From JBEVOS01 sp044226655 (lineage in GTDB: Bacteria; Pseudomonadota; Alphaproteobacteria; Caulobacterales; Aquidulcibacteraceae), in contig JBGAGO010000004.1 in assembly GCA_044226655.1 (NCBI GenBank), positions 233,356 to 297,355 of the forward strand: 64,000 nt of DNA, in the 5' to 3' direction. The notes beneath the pieces are model-generated. The model was not told the origin of the DNA. It did no database searches and was given only the letters and a program-made list of their open reading frames with translations. Positions within the stretch are counted from its first letter, which is position 1. The number at the start of each line of letters is the position of its first letter. Shown one piece after another: positions 1-7,286 of this stretch. Both the position numbers and the translations under genes were made by a program.

Positions 1-811
1 CGTAGGGCGGCTTGAGATGGCGTTCGCCATTGGCGTCGAGCCGAAAGCCCGCGTCCTGGATCGAACATTTTTCACGGATGCAGGTGAGCACGTCCTGCAG
101 CGCACGGCGCGATGGGTGATGGTAGAGCACATCGCCCGTCGCGACCATCGGCGCGCCCGCCGCGCGCGCCAGCGCATCGAGCGCATGCAGACGCTTCAAA
201 TCCTGCGCGCCATAGCGCCGCGCCGCCGCAAGATAGACCGAACCCGCGAAATCGCGCGCGATGCGCGTGAGCTGTTGCGCAAACGCCCCCACTCCCCGCG
301 AGGGGAGGGGGCAGGGGGTGGGGTGATCCTCATCGGATGCAGCTAAAGCGGGCCGGAAGCGATCAGCGTTGTGATTCACCCCACCCCCTAACCCCCTCCC
401 CTCGCGGGGAGGGGGAAGATCGCGCGGCGCCAGCACGACGAACACCTGCCCTTCGCCATTGGCCAGCAGATCCTCGTAGAACAGCGCGCATGCGCCCTTC
501 TCGCTGCGCAATTGGCCAACGCTCAGCAATTTCGTCAGCCGCCCATAGGCCGCGCGGTCGGTCGGAAAGCACAGCAGGCTCGGCGTTTCATCCGCGAAAT
601 CGAGCTGCGCGCCGACGATGAAGCGCAGCCCCGCGCGCTTGGCGGCGGCGTGGCCGCGCACAATTCCAGAGAGCGTGTTGCGGTCCGTGATCGCAAGCGC
701 GGAAAGCCCCAATTCCTTGGCCGCCTCCACCAATTCCGCCGCGTGCGAGGCGCCGCGCAGGAAGGAAAAATTGCTCGCGACATGCAGTTCGGCATAGGCG
801 GGCGCGCTCAT
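1..811 (-). CDS. dnaE2: error-prone DNA polymerase DnaE2 (ImuC), N-terminal part, runs off left edge
   Basis: Catalytic subunit of the damage-inducible ImuA-ImuB-DnaE2 translesion mutasome. About 270 N-terminal residues are present and the frame is open to base 1. The start region reads AELHVASNFSFLRGASH, the typical opening of the PHP domain of DnaE-type polymerases, followed by AITDRNTLSG. The ATG overlaps the imuB stop as ATGA, so translation is probably coupled. Oddity: residues of about 132-176 (bases 286-416) are encoded by a GC-rich inverted repeat that fits in frame between VFVVLAPR and AQQLTRIARDFAG. Family members have no such insert as far as I know. Identity is secure from family sequence and operon context; the function of the interrupted protein is not certain. 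Confidence 0.9.
   Translation of the reverse strand, partial: MSAPAYAELHVASNFSFLRGASHAAELVEAAKELGLSALAITDRNTLSGIVRGHAAAKRAGLRFIVGAQLDFADETPSLLCFPTDRAAYGRLTKLLSVGQLRSEKGACALFYEDLLANGEGQVFVVLAPRDLPPPREGRGLGGGVNHNADRFRPALAASDEDHPTPCPLPSRGVGAFAQQLTRIARDFAGSVYLAAARRYGAQDLKRLHALDALARAAGAPMVATGDVLYHHPSRRALQDVLTCIREKCSIQDAGFRLDANGERHLKPPY
286..416. repeat. GC-rich palindromic element inserted in frame in dnaE2
   Basis: Two arms of about 40 bases (286-325 and 376-416) are near-perfect reverse complements around a loop of about 50 bases. Each arm carries CCCCTCCCCTCGCGGGG-type sequence. The same arm recurs between genes at 29346-29498 and 56192-56345. On the dnaE2 strand the element is stop-free in the dnaE2 frame, giving roughly 44 extra residues rich in Pro, Gly and Arg. 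Confidence 0.85.
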
Positions 812-2328
812 GCGAACAGGCCGTGCAGGAACCAGCGCGTGGGCCGCTCGCCGCCATAGAATCCGGTGCGAAACACCCAGAAGCGCGCGCCGCTTTCATC
901 CTCGACGCGATAATAATCGCGCACGCGGTCGATCTCGTTATCGTCCCAGGCTTTGCGCCACCATTCCGCGGCGATGCGTTCGGGCCCTTCGGCCATGCGC
1001 ACGCGATGCGTGCGGCCCTGCCAGCGGAACAGAAACGGCGGATCGTCCGGCGCCACCGCCATCGCCTCGATCGGCAGCGGGCGCGCGAACAGGCGCACCG
1101 GGCGCGGCTGATCCTCCGCCCAGCGCGCGCCGCCATCCTGCGTCAGCGGCGCGACACGCGCGACGGCCCGCTCGGGCACATGGCTTTCCTGCACCGCGGC
1201 CCGCCAGACGCGCTCGGCGCCGAAGCGGTTGACGAAGCGATCGACCAGCGGCGCGATATCGGCGGCTTCGGCCTGCGTGCGTTCGAAATCGGTTTGCGCG
1301 GGCGTGAGAAATTCCGTGCGCCGCGCCGTGAGCGTGACGATCTCGATGCCGAAGCCCGGATCGACGCTGTCCAGCTTCGGCGCGAACAGCGCCGCCAGGC
1401 GCCGCGCGTCGCGCAGCGGCATCGCCGCGCGCACGCTGCGCCACACGGAATCGCCATCGACGCGGTGGAACACAGCTTCGAAGCGGCGCGCGCCGAGGCC
1501 ACGTCCATCGAGCTTGTCGCACAGCTGCGCGGCGAGATCAGCGATCACGCGCGCTTTATCCTCCGGCGTGCTGATCGGCTCGAAAAACACCGCGCGTTCG
1601 CTCCAGGAAGCGGGCGGCGTGCGGAAATCGAGCGCGATATCTTCTTCGCCCAAAGCGCGGCCGAGCTGCAGCAGCAGCCCTGCGCCGAAGCGTTTGCGCA
1701 AAGCCGGGCGCGGCAGCGCCGTGAGATGGCCGATCGTTTTCAAGCCAAGATGGCGCAGTTGCGCGGCCACGCTTTCTTCGAGCCGCAGCGCCGAGACCGG
1801 CAGCGCCGCCAATCTTCGCCCATCGTCCCCGGCCGTGATCGTCAGCGCCTCGCCGCTGAAACGCGCCAAAGCCCAAGCGGCGGCGAACGCATCGGCGATG
1901 GCGAGGCGCGCGGGAATGGCCTGCGCCGCGAGCCGCGCCATGAGCGCCTGCGCCATCGCCTCTTCCCCGCCCCACAAATGCGCGCAGCCGTCGATGTCCA
2001 TGAAAAGCCCATCGGGCGCATCGACCGCGACGGCGGGGCTGAAGCGCAGGCACCAATCGGCGAGCCCGGCCAGGGCGCGCGCGTCATCCTCGGGATCGGC
2101 GTCGACGAAGCGCGTCTCAGGACAGAGCGCCATCGCATCGGTCAGGCTCTGCCCGGGCATGAGCCCGTTCGCGGCGGCGACATCGTCAACCGCCGCCAGA
2201 CGCCGCGCGTTGTCCTGCACGAGGGTCGTGGCCAGGCCCGTCGCGTGCGGGACGCTCATGTTCCGGTTGAGACGTGTGATCGGCCAATTCGGCAACCACA
2301 GTGAAAGCGCACGCCGACGCGGTTTCAT
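808..2328 (-). CDS. imuB: ImuB, Y-family polymerase-like mutasome protein
   Basis: ImuB is a catalytically degenerate Y-family polymerase homologue that links ImuA, DnaE2 and the beta clamp in SOS mutagenesis. The 506-residue product starts RRRALSLWLPNWPITRL, the usual ImuB opening (family form R-x-LSLWLP). It carries FMDIDGCAHLWGGEE in the palm region and ends WFLHGLFA. An upstream in-frame start exists at 2487, but those extra residues are low-complexity and lie wholly inside imuA, so the ATG at 2328 is chosen. The gene overlaps the 3' end of imuA by 143 bases and the start of dnaE2 by four, as expected for one SOS-induced transcript. Confidence 0.93.
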   Translation of the reverse strand: MKPRRRALSLWLPNWPITRLNRNMSVPHATGLATTLVQDNARRLAAVDDVAAANGLMPGQSLTDAMALCPETRFVDADPEDDARALAGLADWCLRFSPAVAVDAPDGLFMDIDGCAHLWGGEEAMAQALMARLAAQAIPARLAIADAFAAAWALARFSGEALTITAGDDGRRLAALPVSALRLEESVAAQLRHLGLKTIGHLTALPRPALRKRFGAGLLLQLGRALGEEDIALDFRTPPASWSERAVFFEPISTPEDKARVIADLAAQLCDKLDGRGLGARRFEAVFHRVDGDSVWRSVRAAMPLRDARRLAALFAPKLDSVDPGFGIEIVTLTARRTEFLTPAQTDFERTQAEAADIAPLVDRFVNRFGAERVWRAAVQESHVPERAVARVAPLTQDGGARWAEDQPRPVRLFARPLPIEAMAVAPDDPPFLFRWQGRTHRVRMAEGPERIAAEWWRKAWDDNEIDRVRDYYRVEDESGARFWVFRTGFYGGERPTRWFLHGLFA

Positions 2329-3118
2329 GCTGTGTCTCCAAGATCCAAGCGCCCGGCCGGCCGCCGCGCACGCGTTCGAGATGCACGGCCAAGCGCGGCG
2401 CGCCGAGGCTGGGCTGATCGGAGGCGCTGCGCGCCGGCGCGATCCGCCAACGCGTGGCGGCGGAGGCGGCCTGTACGCGCGGCGCATTGCGCCGGGTTCC
2501 GAACAATGTCCGGCGCAGCACGAAGCCCGTCGCGCCGAAGCGCTCGCAGGCCAGCTGCAGGCGCCGGCCTTCCGTCAGATCGATCTTTTCGAGTTCCCCG
2601 AGAACGACAGCGACGCCACGCGTGCGCAACGCGTCCTCCTGCACAGAGAGCACGTCCGCATCGCTGTCGACGCGCACGAAGATGACGCGCGCGGGATCGA
2701 GGCCGAAGCTTTGCAGGCCGGGCGCGTGCGCATCGTCGCGCCGGAGCGCCCAGATCACCATGCCGCTGCCGGCGACGCGCGCTGCGAGGCTTGCTGCGAA
2801 GCCCGTCACGGCGGCGGGCGCCTCACGCTCCAGCCCATCCCCGCCGATCTCGTGCCAATGGCCAAGCTGAAGCCCGCCGAGCGGTAAGCGCCCATCGATC
2901 CGCGCATCGCCGAACGGAACAGCGCCCCATGGCGCCCGCCCGCTCTCCCGCTCCAAACGGGCGATGCGGGCTTTCAGCGCCGCTGCGCCCTCCAGAGGCG
3001 GTGATGAGGGCTCTGGCGCGGGCGCCGCGGCCAGCGCCAGCCTGGGGGCCGGGCTAGGACGGGGCGCGCGCGCCTGGGCGCGGGAGAGATCGAACGAGAG
3101 CTGCATCTCGGCCTGCAT
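2186..3118 (-). CDS. imuA: ImuA, RecA-like SOS mutasome protein
   Basis: ImuA is a RecA-related protein of the ImuABC mutasome. The 310-residue frame contains the family stretches LPLGGLQLGHWHEIGGDG and a RecA-like core, and near the end VHLERVRGGRPGAWILE, which matches the usual ImuA C-terminal block. The ATG at 3118 is preferred over a TTG at 3142 because the latter lies inside the LexA box; an ATG at 3106 is also possible. About 45 C-terminal residues overlap imuB in another frame. Regulation by LexA is directly suggested by the operator just upstream. Confidence 0.9.
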   Translation of the reverse strand: MQAEMQLSFDLSRAQARAPRPSPAPRLALAAAPAPEPSSPPLEGAAALKARIARLERESGRAPWGAVPFGDARIDGRLPLGGLQLGHWHEIGGDGLEREAPAAVTGFAASLAARVAGSGMVIWALRRDDAHAPGLQSFGLDPARVIFVRVDSDADVLSVQEDALRTRGVAVVLGELEKIDLTEGRRLQLACERFGATGFVLRRTLFGTRRNAPRVQAASAATRWRIAPARSASDQPSLGAPRLAVHLERVRGGRPGAWILETQHETASACAFTVVAELADHTSQPEHERPARDGPGHDPRAGQRAASGGG

Positions 3119-3136
3119 TTCGCAGCCGGGATAATA

Positions 3137-3151
3137 GAACAAAACTAGAAC
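3137..3151 (-). promoter_or_regulatory. LexA (SOS) box of the imuA-imuB-dnaE2 operon
   Basis: On the minus strand the sequence is GTTC, seven bases, GTTC, the alphaproteobacterial LexA consensus. It ends 18 bases before the chosen imuA start codon. Position and match to the consensus make an SOS operator very likely. Confidence 0.88.
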
Positions 3152-3175
3152 AAAGCAAGCCCTAGCGCCGGAAGC

Positions 3176-4210
3176 CTAGCCCCAGACGCGCACCGATTTG
3201 GGCGCCAGGCGCACCCGGTCCTTCGGCGCAAAGGCGCGCGCCTCCTCATGGGAGAGCCGCACTTCGATGGCGCCGTCATCATCGAGCGCGCAATCCAGCC
3301 GCGCATCCGGACCGGCCGTCACCAGATTGCGGATGCGCGCCTTGAGGCCCGGGCCTTCGCCGGTTTCGACCGCAAAGCCGTCGGGCCGGATGTAGGCGAT
3401 GTGCTCCCCGCTGGTCGGGTGCGGGCCGACGATCGGCGCGCCCACGCCCTCGATGATCGCCACCCCGCCTTCCACGCGGCACGGCAGATTGATGGTGTCG
3501 CCCAGGAAATCGAACACGAAGGCGCTCGCCGGCTCATGGTAGAGTTCTTCCGGCGTGCCCACCTGCTCCAGCGCCCCATCCTTCAGCAGCGCGACGCGAT
3601 CGGCGAGTTCGAGCGCCTCTTCCTGATCGTGCGTGACGAAGATCGTGGTGAGCCCGGTGCGCTCATGCAGATCGCGCAGCCAGCGCCGCAATTCGCGCCG
3701 CACCTTGGCGTCGAGCGCGCCGAACGGTTCGTCGAGCAGCAGGATTTTCGGTTCGATCGCCAGCGCGCGCGCCAAAGCCACGCGTTGCCGCTGGCCGCCC
3801 GACAATTGGCTCGGATAGCGCTTGCCGAGATTGTCGAGCTGCACCAGGCCGAGCAGCTCTTCCACCTTGGCGCGGATGGCGGCGCGCGGCGGCGCATCGC
3901 GCCCCTTCGCGTGCATGCCAAAGGCGATGTTCTGCGCCACCGTCATGTGCCGGAACAGCGCGTAGTGCTGGAACACGAAGCCGATGCCGCGCTTGCGGAT
4001 GGGCGTGGCCAGCAAATCCTCGCCGCGGAACGACACCGCGCCCGCATCCGGCGTCTCAAGCCCCGCGATGACGCGCAAAAGCGTCGTCTTGCCCGAACCG
4101 GACGGCCCGAGCAGCGCCAGAAACTCGCCCTCTTCCGCGAACAGCGAAACGCCCTTCAGCGCCGGGAAGCGCCCAAATTGTTTGGTGATGCCGGAGATTT
4201 CGAGAGACAT
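3176..4210 (-). CDS. cysA: sulfate/thiosulfate ABC transporter ATP-binding protein CysA
   Basis: ATPase subunit that drives sulfate import with CysT and CysW at the inner membrane. The 344-residue protein has Walker A GPSGSGKTT (35-43), Q-loop VFQHYALF, ABC signature LSGGQRQRVALARA, Walker B ILLLDEPFGALD and the switch His in THDQEEALELADR. The C-terminal third is the usual regulatory domain. It is the last gene of the run sbp-cysT-cysW-cysA and starts eight bases after the cysW stop. Specificity for sulfate is inferred from the permease partners and the binding protein. Confidence 0.95.
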   Translation of the reverse strand: MSLEISGITKQFGRFPALKGVSLFAEEGEFLALLGPSGSGKTTLLRVIAGLETPDAGAVSFRGEDLLATPIRKRGIGFVFQHYALFRHMTVAQNIAFGMHAKGRDAPPRAAIRAKVEELLGLVQLDNLGKRYPSQLSGGQRQRVALARALAIEPKILLLDEPFGALDAKVRRELRRWLRDLHERTGLTTIFVTHDQEEALELADRVALLKDGALEQVGTPEELYHEPASAFVFDFLGDTINLPCRVEGGVAIIEGVGAPIVGPHPTSGEHIAYIRPDGFAVETGEGPGLKARIRNLVTAGPDARLDCALDDDGAIEVRLSHEEARAFAPKDRVRLAPKSVRVWG

Positions 4211-4218
4211 GGCGACCT

Positions 4219-5067
4219 TCAGCGTGCGCGCTGCGCGGCGAGCTCGTCGGCGAATTGCGCTTCGAGCAAGGTTTTGGCGGCCAAAGTGACCAGGGCGAAC
4301 ATCGCCAGCAGAGACGCGAGGGCGAACGCCGCCGACGAATTATACTCGTTGTAGAGAATTTCCACTTGCAGCGGCATCGTCGTCGTCTCGCCACGGATAT
4401 GGCCGGACACGACAGCGACGGCGCCGAATTCGCCCAGCGCACGCGCCGTGCAGAGCAGCACGCCATACATCAGCGCCCATCGAATGTTTGGCAGCGTCAC
4501 GAACAGGAAGGTGCGCCAGGGGCCGGCGCCCAAGGTCGCGGCGGCGGCTTCTTCATCGGCGCCCTGCGCCTGCATCAGCGGGATCAGCTCGCGCGCCACG
4601 AAGGGCAGCGTCACCAGCGTGGTGGCGAGCACCAGCCCCGTCACCGTGAAGATGATCTGGATATCGTAATGATCGAGCAGCGGACCCAGCCAGCCATTGG
4701 CGCCGTAGAGCAGCACGAACACCAGCCCCGAGATCACCGGTGAAATCGAGAACGGCAAATCGATCAGCGTGACGAGCGCGCTCTTGCCCCAGAACTCGAA
4801 TTTGGTGACGCACCAGGCCGCGGCTACGCCGAACACCGTGTTCAGCGGCGCTGCAATCCCAGCCACCAGGATGGTGAGCCGAATGGCCGATTGCGCATCG
4901 GGATCCGTGATCGCTTGGAAATAGGTGGCCAAACCCTTGCGGAACGCTTCCACGAACACGGTGACGAGCGGCAGCGCCAGCACGATGGCGAAATAGGCGA
5001 CCGCGACGACGATGAGCGCCACGACCAGCCACGGCGGATCGCGGCGCGCGAGCGAACGGCGGCTCAT
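4219..5067 (-). CDS. cysW: sulfate ABC transporter permease CysW
   Basis: Inner-membrane permease subunit of 282 residues. The first membrane span is at about 13-43, and the cytoplasmic EAA loop is EEAAAATLGAGPWRTF. The central stretch LIDLPFSISPVISGLVFVLL is characteristic of CysW. A longer in-frame upstream extension exists but lies entirely inside cysT; the ATG at 5067 overlaps the cysT TGA as ATGA, the normal arrangement in this operon. Works with CysT and CysA. Confidence 0.95.
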   Translation of the reverse strand: MSRRSLARRDPPWLVVALIVVAVAYFAIVLALPLVTVFVEAFRKGLATYFQAITDPDAQSAIRLTILVAGIAAPLNTVFGVAAAWCVTKFEFWGKSALVTLIDLPFSISPVISGLVFVLLYGANGWLGPLLDHYDIQIIFTVTGLVLATTLVTLPFVARELIPLMQAQGADEEAAAATLGAGPWRTFLFVTLPNIRWALMYGVLLCTARALGEFGAVAVVSGHIRGETTTMPLQVEILYNEYNSSAAFALASLLAMFALVTLAAKTLLEAQFADELAAQRAR

Positions 5068-5996
5068 GCCGCGCCCCTGCGCGCGGACGCGCTCTGCAGC
5101 ATGTTCAAGAACAGCAGCGACACGAACGAGAACATGAGCATGATGAGCCCGACCGCCGCCGCGCCGGCATAGTCGAACTCTTCGAGGCGGATGACGATCA
5201 GCAGCGGCGCGATTTCCGACACGCTTGGAATGTTGCCGGCGATGAAGATCACTGAGCCGTATTCGCCCACAGCCCGCGCGAAGGAGAGCGAAAAGCCCGC
5301 CAGCAGCGCCGGAAGGATGGACGGCGCCACCACTTTCCAGATCGTCTCGAACCGCGTTGCGCCCAGCGTAGCCGCGGCTTCTTCGACGTCGGCGTCCAAA
5401 TCCTCCAGCACCGGCTGGATGGAGCGCACGATGAACGGAAAGCCTACGAAGATGAGCGCGATCATCACGCCGAGCGGCGTATAGGCGATGCGGATGTTGA
5501 GCGCGGCCAAAGCCAGCTGAATCGGCCGCACCAAACTGTTGTAGAGATCGGCGAACAGCCCGTCCTGCAGGGCCGGAATGTCGTGCGGCGTGAAGATCTC
5601 GCCGACCATGCCGTTCGGCGCATAGATCGCCGCCAGCGAAATGCCCGCCACCGCCGTCGGCAGCGCAAACGGCAGATCGACGAACGCATCCAGCAATTTG
5701 CGGCCGGGAAATTCGTAGCGCACCAGCACCCAGGCCACGAGCGTGCCGAACACCGCGTTGATGCAAGCCGCAATCAGCGAGGCGCCGAAGCTGAGCCGCA
5801 GCGCCAGCACGGTGCGTTCATCGCTCATCACGCGCCAGATGTGATCCAGCCCCGCTTCCCAGGGCCGCAGCGCCAGCGCCGTCAACGGCAGCAGCACGAA
5901 GAAGCTGAGATAGATGAGCGTGAAGCCGAGTGTCGGCCCGAAGCCGGCCAGCGCGCTCGGCTCGACGAAACGCCAGGGACGGCCCGCTTTGCTCAC
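5064..5996 (-). CDS. cysT: sulfate ABC transporter permease CysT
   Basis: First permease of the sulfate importer, 310 residues, GTG start. It contains FVDLPFALPTAVAGISLA and the EAA loop EEAAATLGATRFETIW, both typical of CysT/CysU, with about six membrane spans. The GTG overlaps the stop of a possible 48-codon ORF (5993-6139) as GTGA, and no good ribosome binding site precedes the GTG itself, so it may depend on coupling to that ORF. The gap to the sulfate-binding protein gene is 240 bases. Confidence 0.94.
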   Translation of the reverse strand: MSKAGRPWRFVEPSALAGFGPTLGFTLIYLSFFVLLPLTALALRPWEAGLDHIWRVMSDERTVLALRLSFGASLIAACINAVFGTLVAWVLVRYEFPGRKLLDAFVDLPFALPTAVAGISLAAIYAPNGMVGEIFTPHDIPALQDGLFADLYNSLVRPIQLALAALNIRIAYTPLGVMIALIFVGFPFIVRSIQPVLEDLDADVEEAAATLGATRFETIWKVVAPSILPALLAGFSLSFARAVGEYGSVIFIAGNIPSVSEIAPLLIVIRLEEFDYAGAAAVGLIMLMFSFVSLLFLNMLQSASARRGAA

Positions 5997-6139
5997 GGCC
6001 TGAGGCGACCCGCGATCGCCCGCCCGGCCGCCGCACGCCCGCCCGTCATCGCATGGAGCGCGCTGGCGCCAAGGCGCGCGAAACGCTGCGCCGGAGCGCT
6101 GATTTGCCCGGCGAAAACAAGACGGCGCACGCTTCCCAC
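5993..6139 (-). CDS. possible small ORF coupled to cysT
   Basis: In the 240-base gap between the binding-protein gene and cysT, a GTG-started frame of 48 codons follows a strong ribosome binding site (GAGGAGGA on the minus strand, 6144-6151). Its TGA overlaps the cysT GTG as GTGA. The predicted peptide is basic (several Arg) with Ala/Gly-rich stretches and resembles nothing I recognise. It may be a real small protein or a translated leader whose job is to couple translation into cysT. Chance openness is easy in GC-rich DNA; the signals at both ends are the support. Confidence 0.4.
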   Translation of the reverse strand: MGSVRRLVFAGQISAPAQRFARLGASALHAMTGGRAAAGRAIAGRLRP

Positions 6140-6236
6140 CCGGTCCTCCTCAACGGCGGAACGGGCGGATCACGCCGAACAATCCCTACCCGGTCAACGG
6201 AAATAATGTGCTTGTGAATTTAGAAGGTCTATCGAT

Positions 6237-7268
6237 TCAGCTGCGCCGGGTGATCTGGTCGAAGATGGCGCCGTCCGCGAAATGCGTGCGCGTCGCGGCC
6301 GTCCAGCCGCCGAACGTGTCGTCGATCGTGACCAACGGGATGTTCGGGAAGGACGAGGCATAGCGCTGCGCCACCGCCGGATTACGCGGCCGATAATGGT
6401 TGCGCGCGATCAGATCCTGCGCGGGATCTGAATAGAGATAGCGCAGATAATCTTCCGCCACGGCCCGCGTGCCCTTGCGATCGACCACGCGGTCGACCAC
6501 CGCGACGCTCGGCTCGGCCAGGATGCTCATCGAGGGATAGACGATCTGGAAATTGTCGGCGCCGAACTCGTTGAGCGCGAGATAGGCTTCGTTTTCCCAG
6601 GTGATCAGCACGTCGCCGATGCGGCGCTGCGCGAACGTCGTCGTCGAACCGCGCGCGCCGGTGTCGAGCACGGGCACGTTGCGATAGAGCCGCTGCACGA
6701 AGGCTTGCGCCGTCTGCGCCGTGCCGCCCGATTGGCGCAGCGCGAACGCCCATGCCGCCAGATAATTCCAGCGCGCCCCGCCCGACGTCTTCGGATTGGG
6801 CGTCACCACGCTGATGCCCGGCCGCACCAGATCGTTCCAATCGCGGATGCGCCAAGGATTGCCGCGCCGCACTAGGAAGATCATCGTCGAGGTGTAGGGC
6901 GCGGAATTGTTCGGCAAACGGCCGATCCAATCGCGCGCGATGAGGCCGCGCTGCGCGATCGCATCGACATCCGCCGCCAGCGCAAGCGTCACCACGTCCG
7001 CGCGCAGACCGTCGATCACCGAGCGCGCCTGCCGGCCCGAGCCGCCATGCGATTGGTCGATATGCACGACCGTGCCGCCATGGCCGCGCGCATAGGCTTC
7101 GCTATAGAGCCGATTGTATTGCTCATAGAGCTCGCGCGTCGGATCGTAGGACACGTTGAGCAGATTGTAGGTGCGGGGCGCGGGCTGCGCATTGGCGCCC
7201 GTCGCGAAGGCCGCCGCGCCGACGCCCGCGCCAATGGCGAAGCCCCGCCGCGTGATATTGTTCGTCAT
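6237..7268 (-). CDS. sbp: periplasmic sulfate-binding protein
   Basis: Substrate-binding protein that delivers sulfate to CysTWA. The 343-residue product begins with a Tat-like signal (TRRGFAIGAGVGAAAFATGANA, cleavage near residue 28, seen as twin Arg plus hydrophobic run). The mature part has the family blocks LLNVSYDPTRELYEQYN, DQSHGGSGRQARSVIDGL, PNPKTSGGARWNYLAAW and TWENEAYLALNEF. The start lies 18 bases after the porin stop, so porin and binding protein are probably co-transcribed. Confidence 0.93.
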   Translation of the reverse strand: MTNNITRRGFAIGAGVGAAAFATGANAQPAPRTYNLLNVSYDPTRELYEQYNRLYSEAYARGHGGTVVHIDQSHGGSGRQARSVIDGLRADVVTLALAADVDAIAQRGLIARDWIGRLPNNSAPYTSTMIFLVRRGNPWRIRDWNDLVRPGISVVTPNPKTSGGARWNYLAAWAFALRQSGGTAQTAQAFVQRLYRNVPVLDTGARGSTTTFAQRRIGDVLITWENEAYLALNEFGADNFQIVYPSMSILAEPSVAVVDRVVDRKGTRAVAEDYLRYLYSDPAQDLIARNHYRPRNPAVAQRYASSFPNIPLVTIDDTFGGWTAATRTHFADGAIFDQITRRS

Positions 7269-7286
7269 AAGAATGCTCCGCGAAGC

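Noticed and set aside
363..572. Apparent break of dnaE2 suggested by short frames around the repeat
   Set aside because: Hand translation in the dnaE2 frame is open from 811 to base 1, so the gene is interrupted but not frameshifted.
2329..2487. N-terminal extension of imuB
   Set aside because: Low-complexity and wholly inside imuA; the family N-terminus begins at the internal ATG.
5068..5766. Long N-terminal extension of cysW
   Set aside because: Lies entirely within cysT, and the ATGA overlap at 5064-5067 marks the true start.
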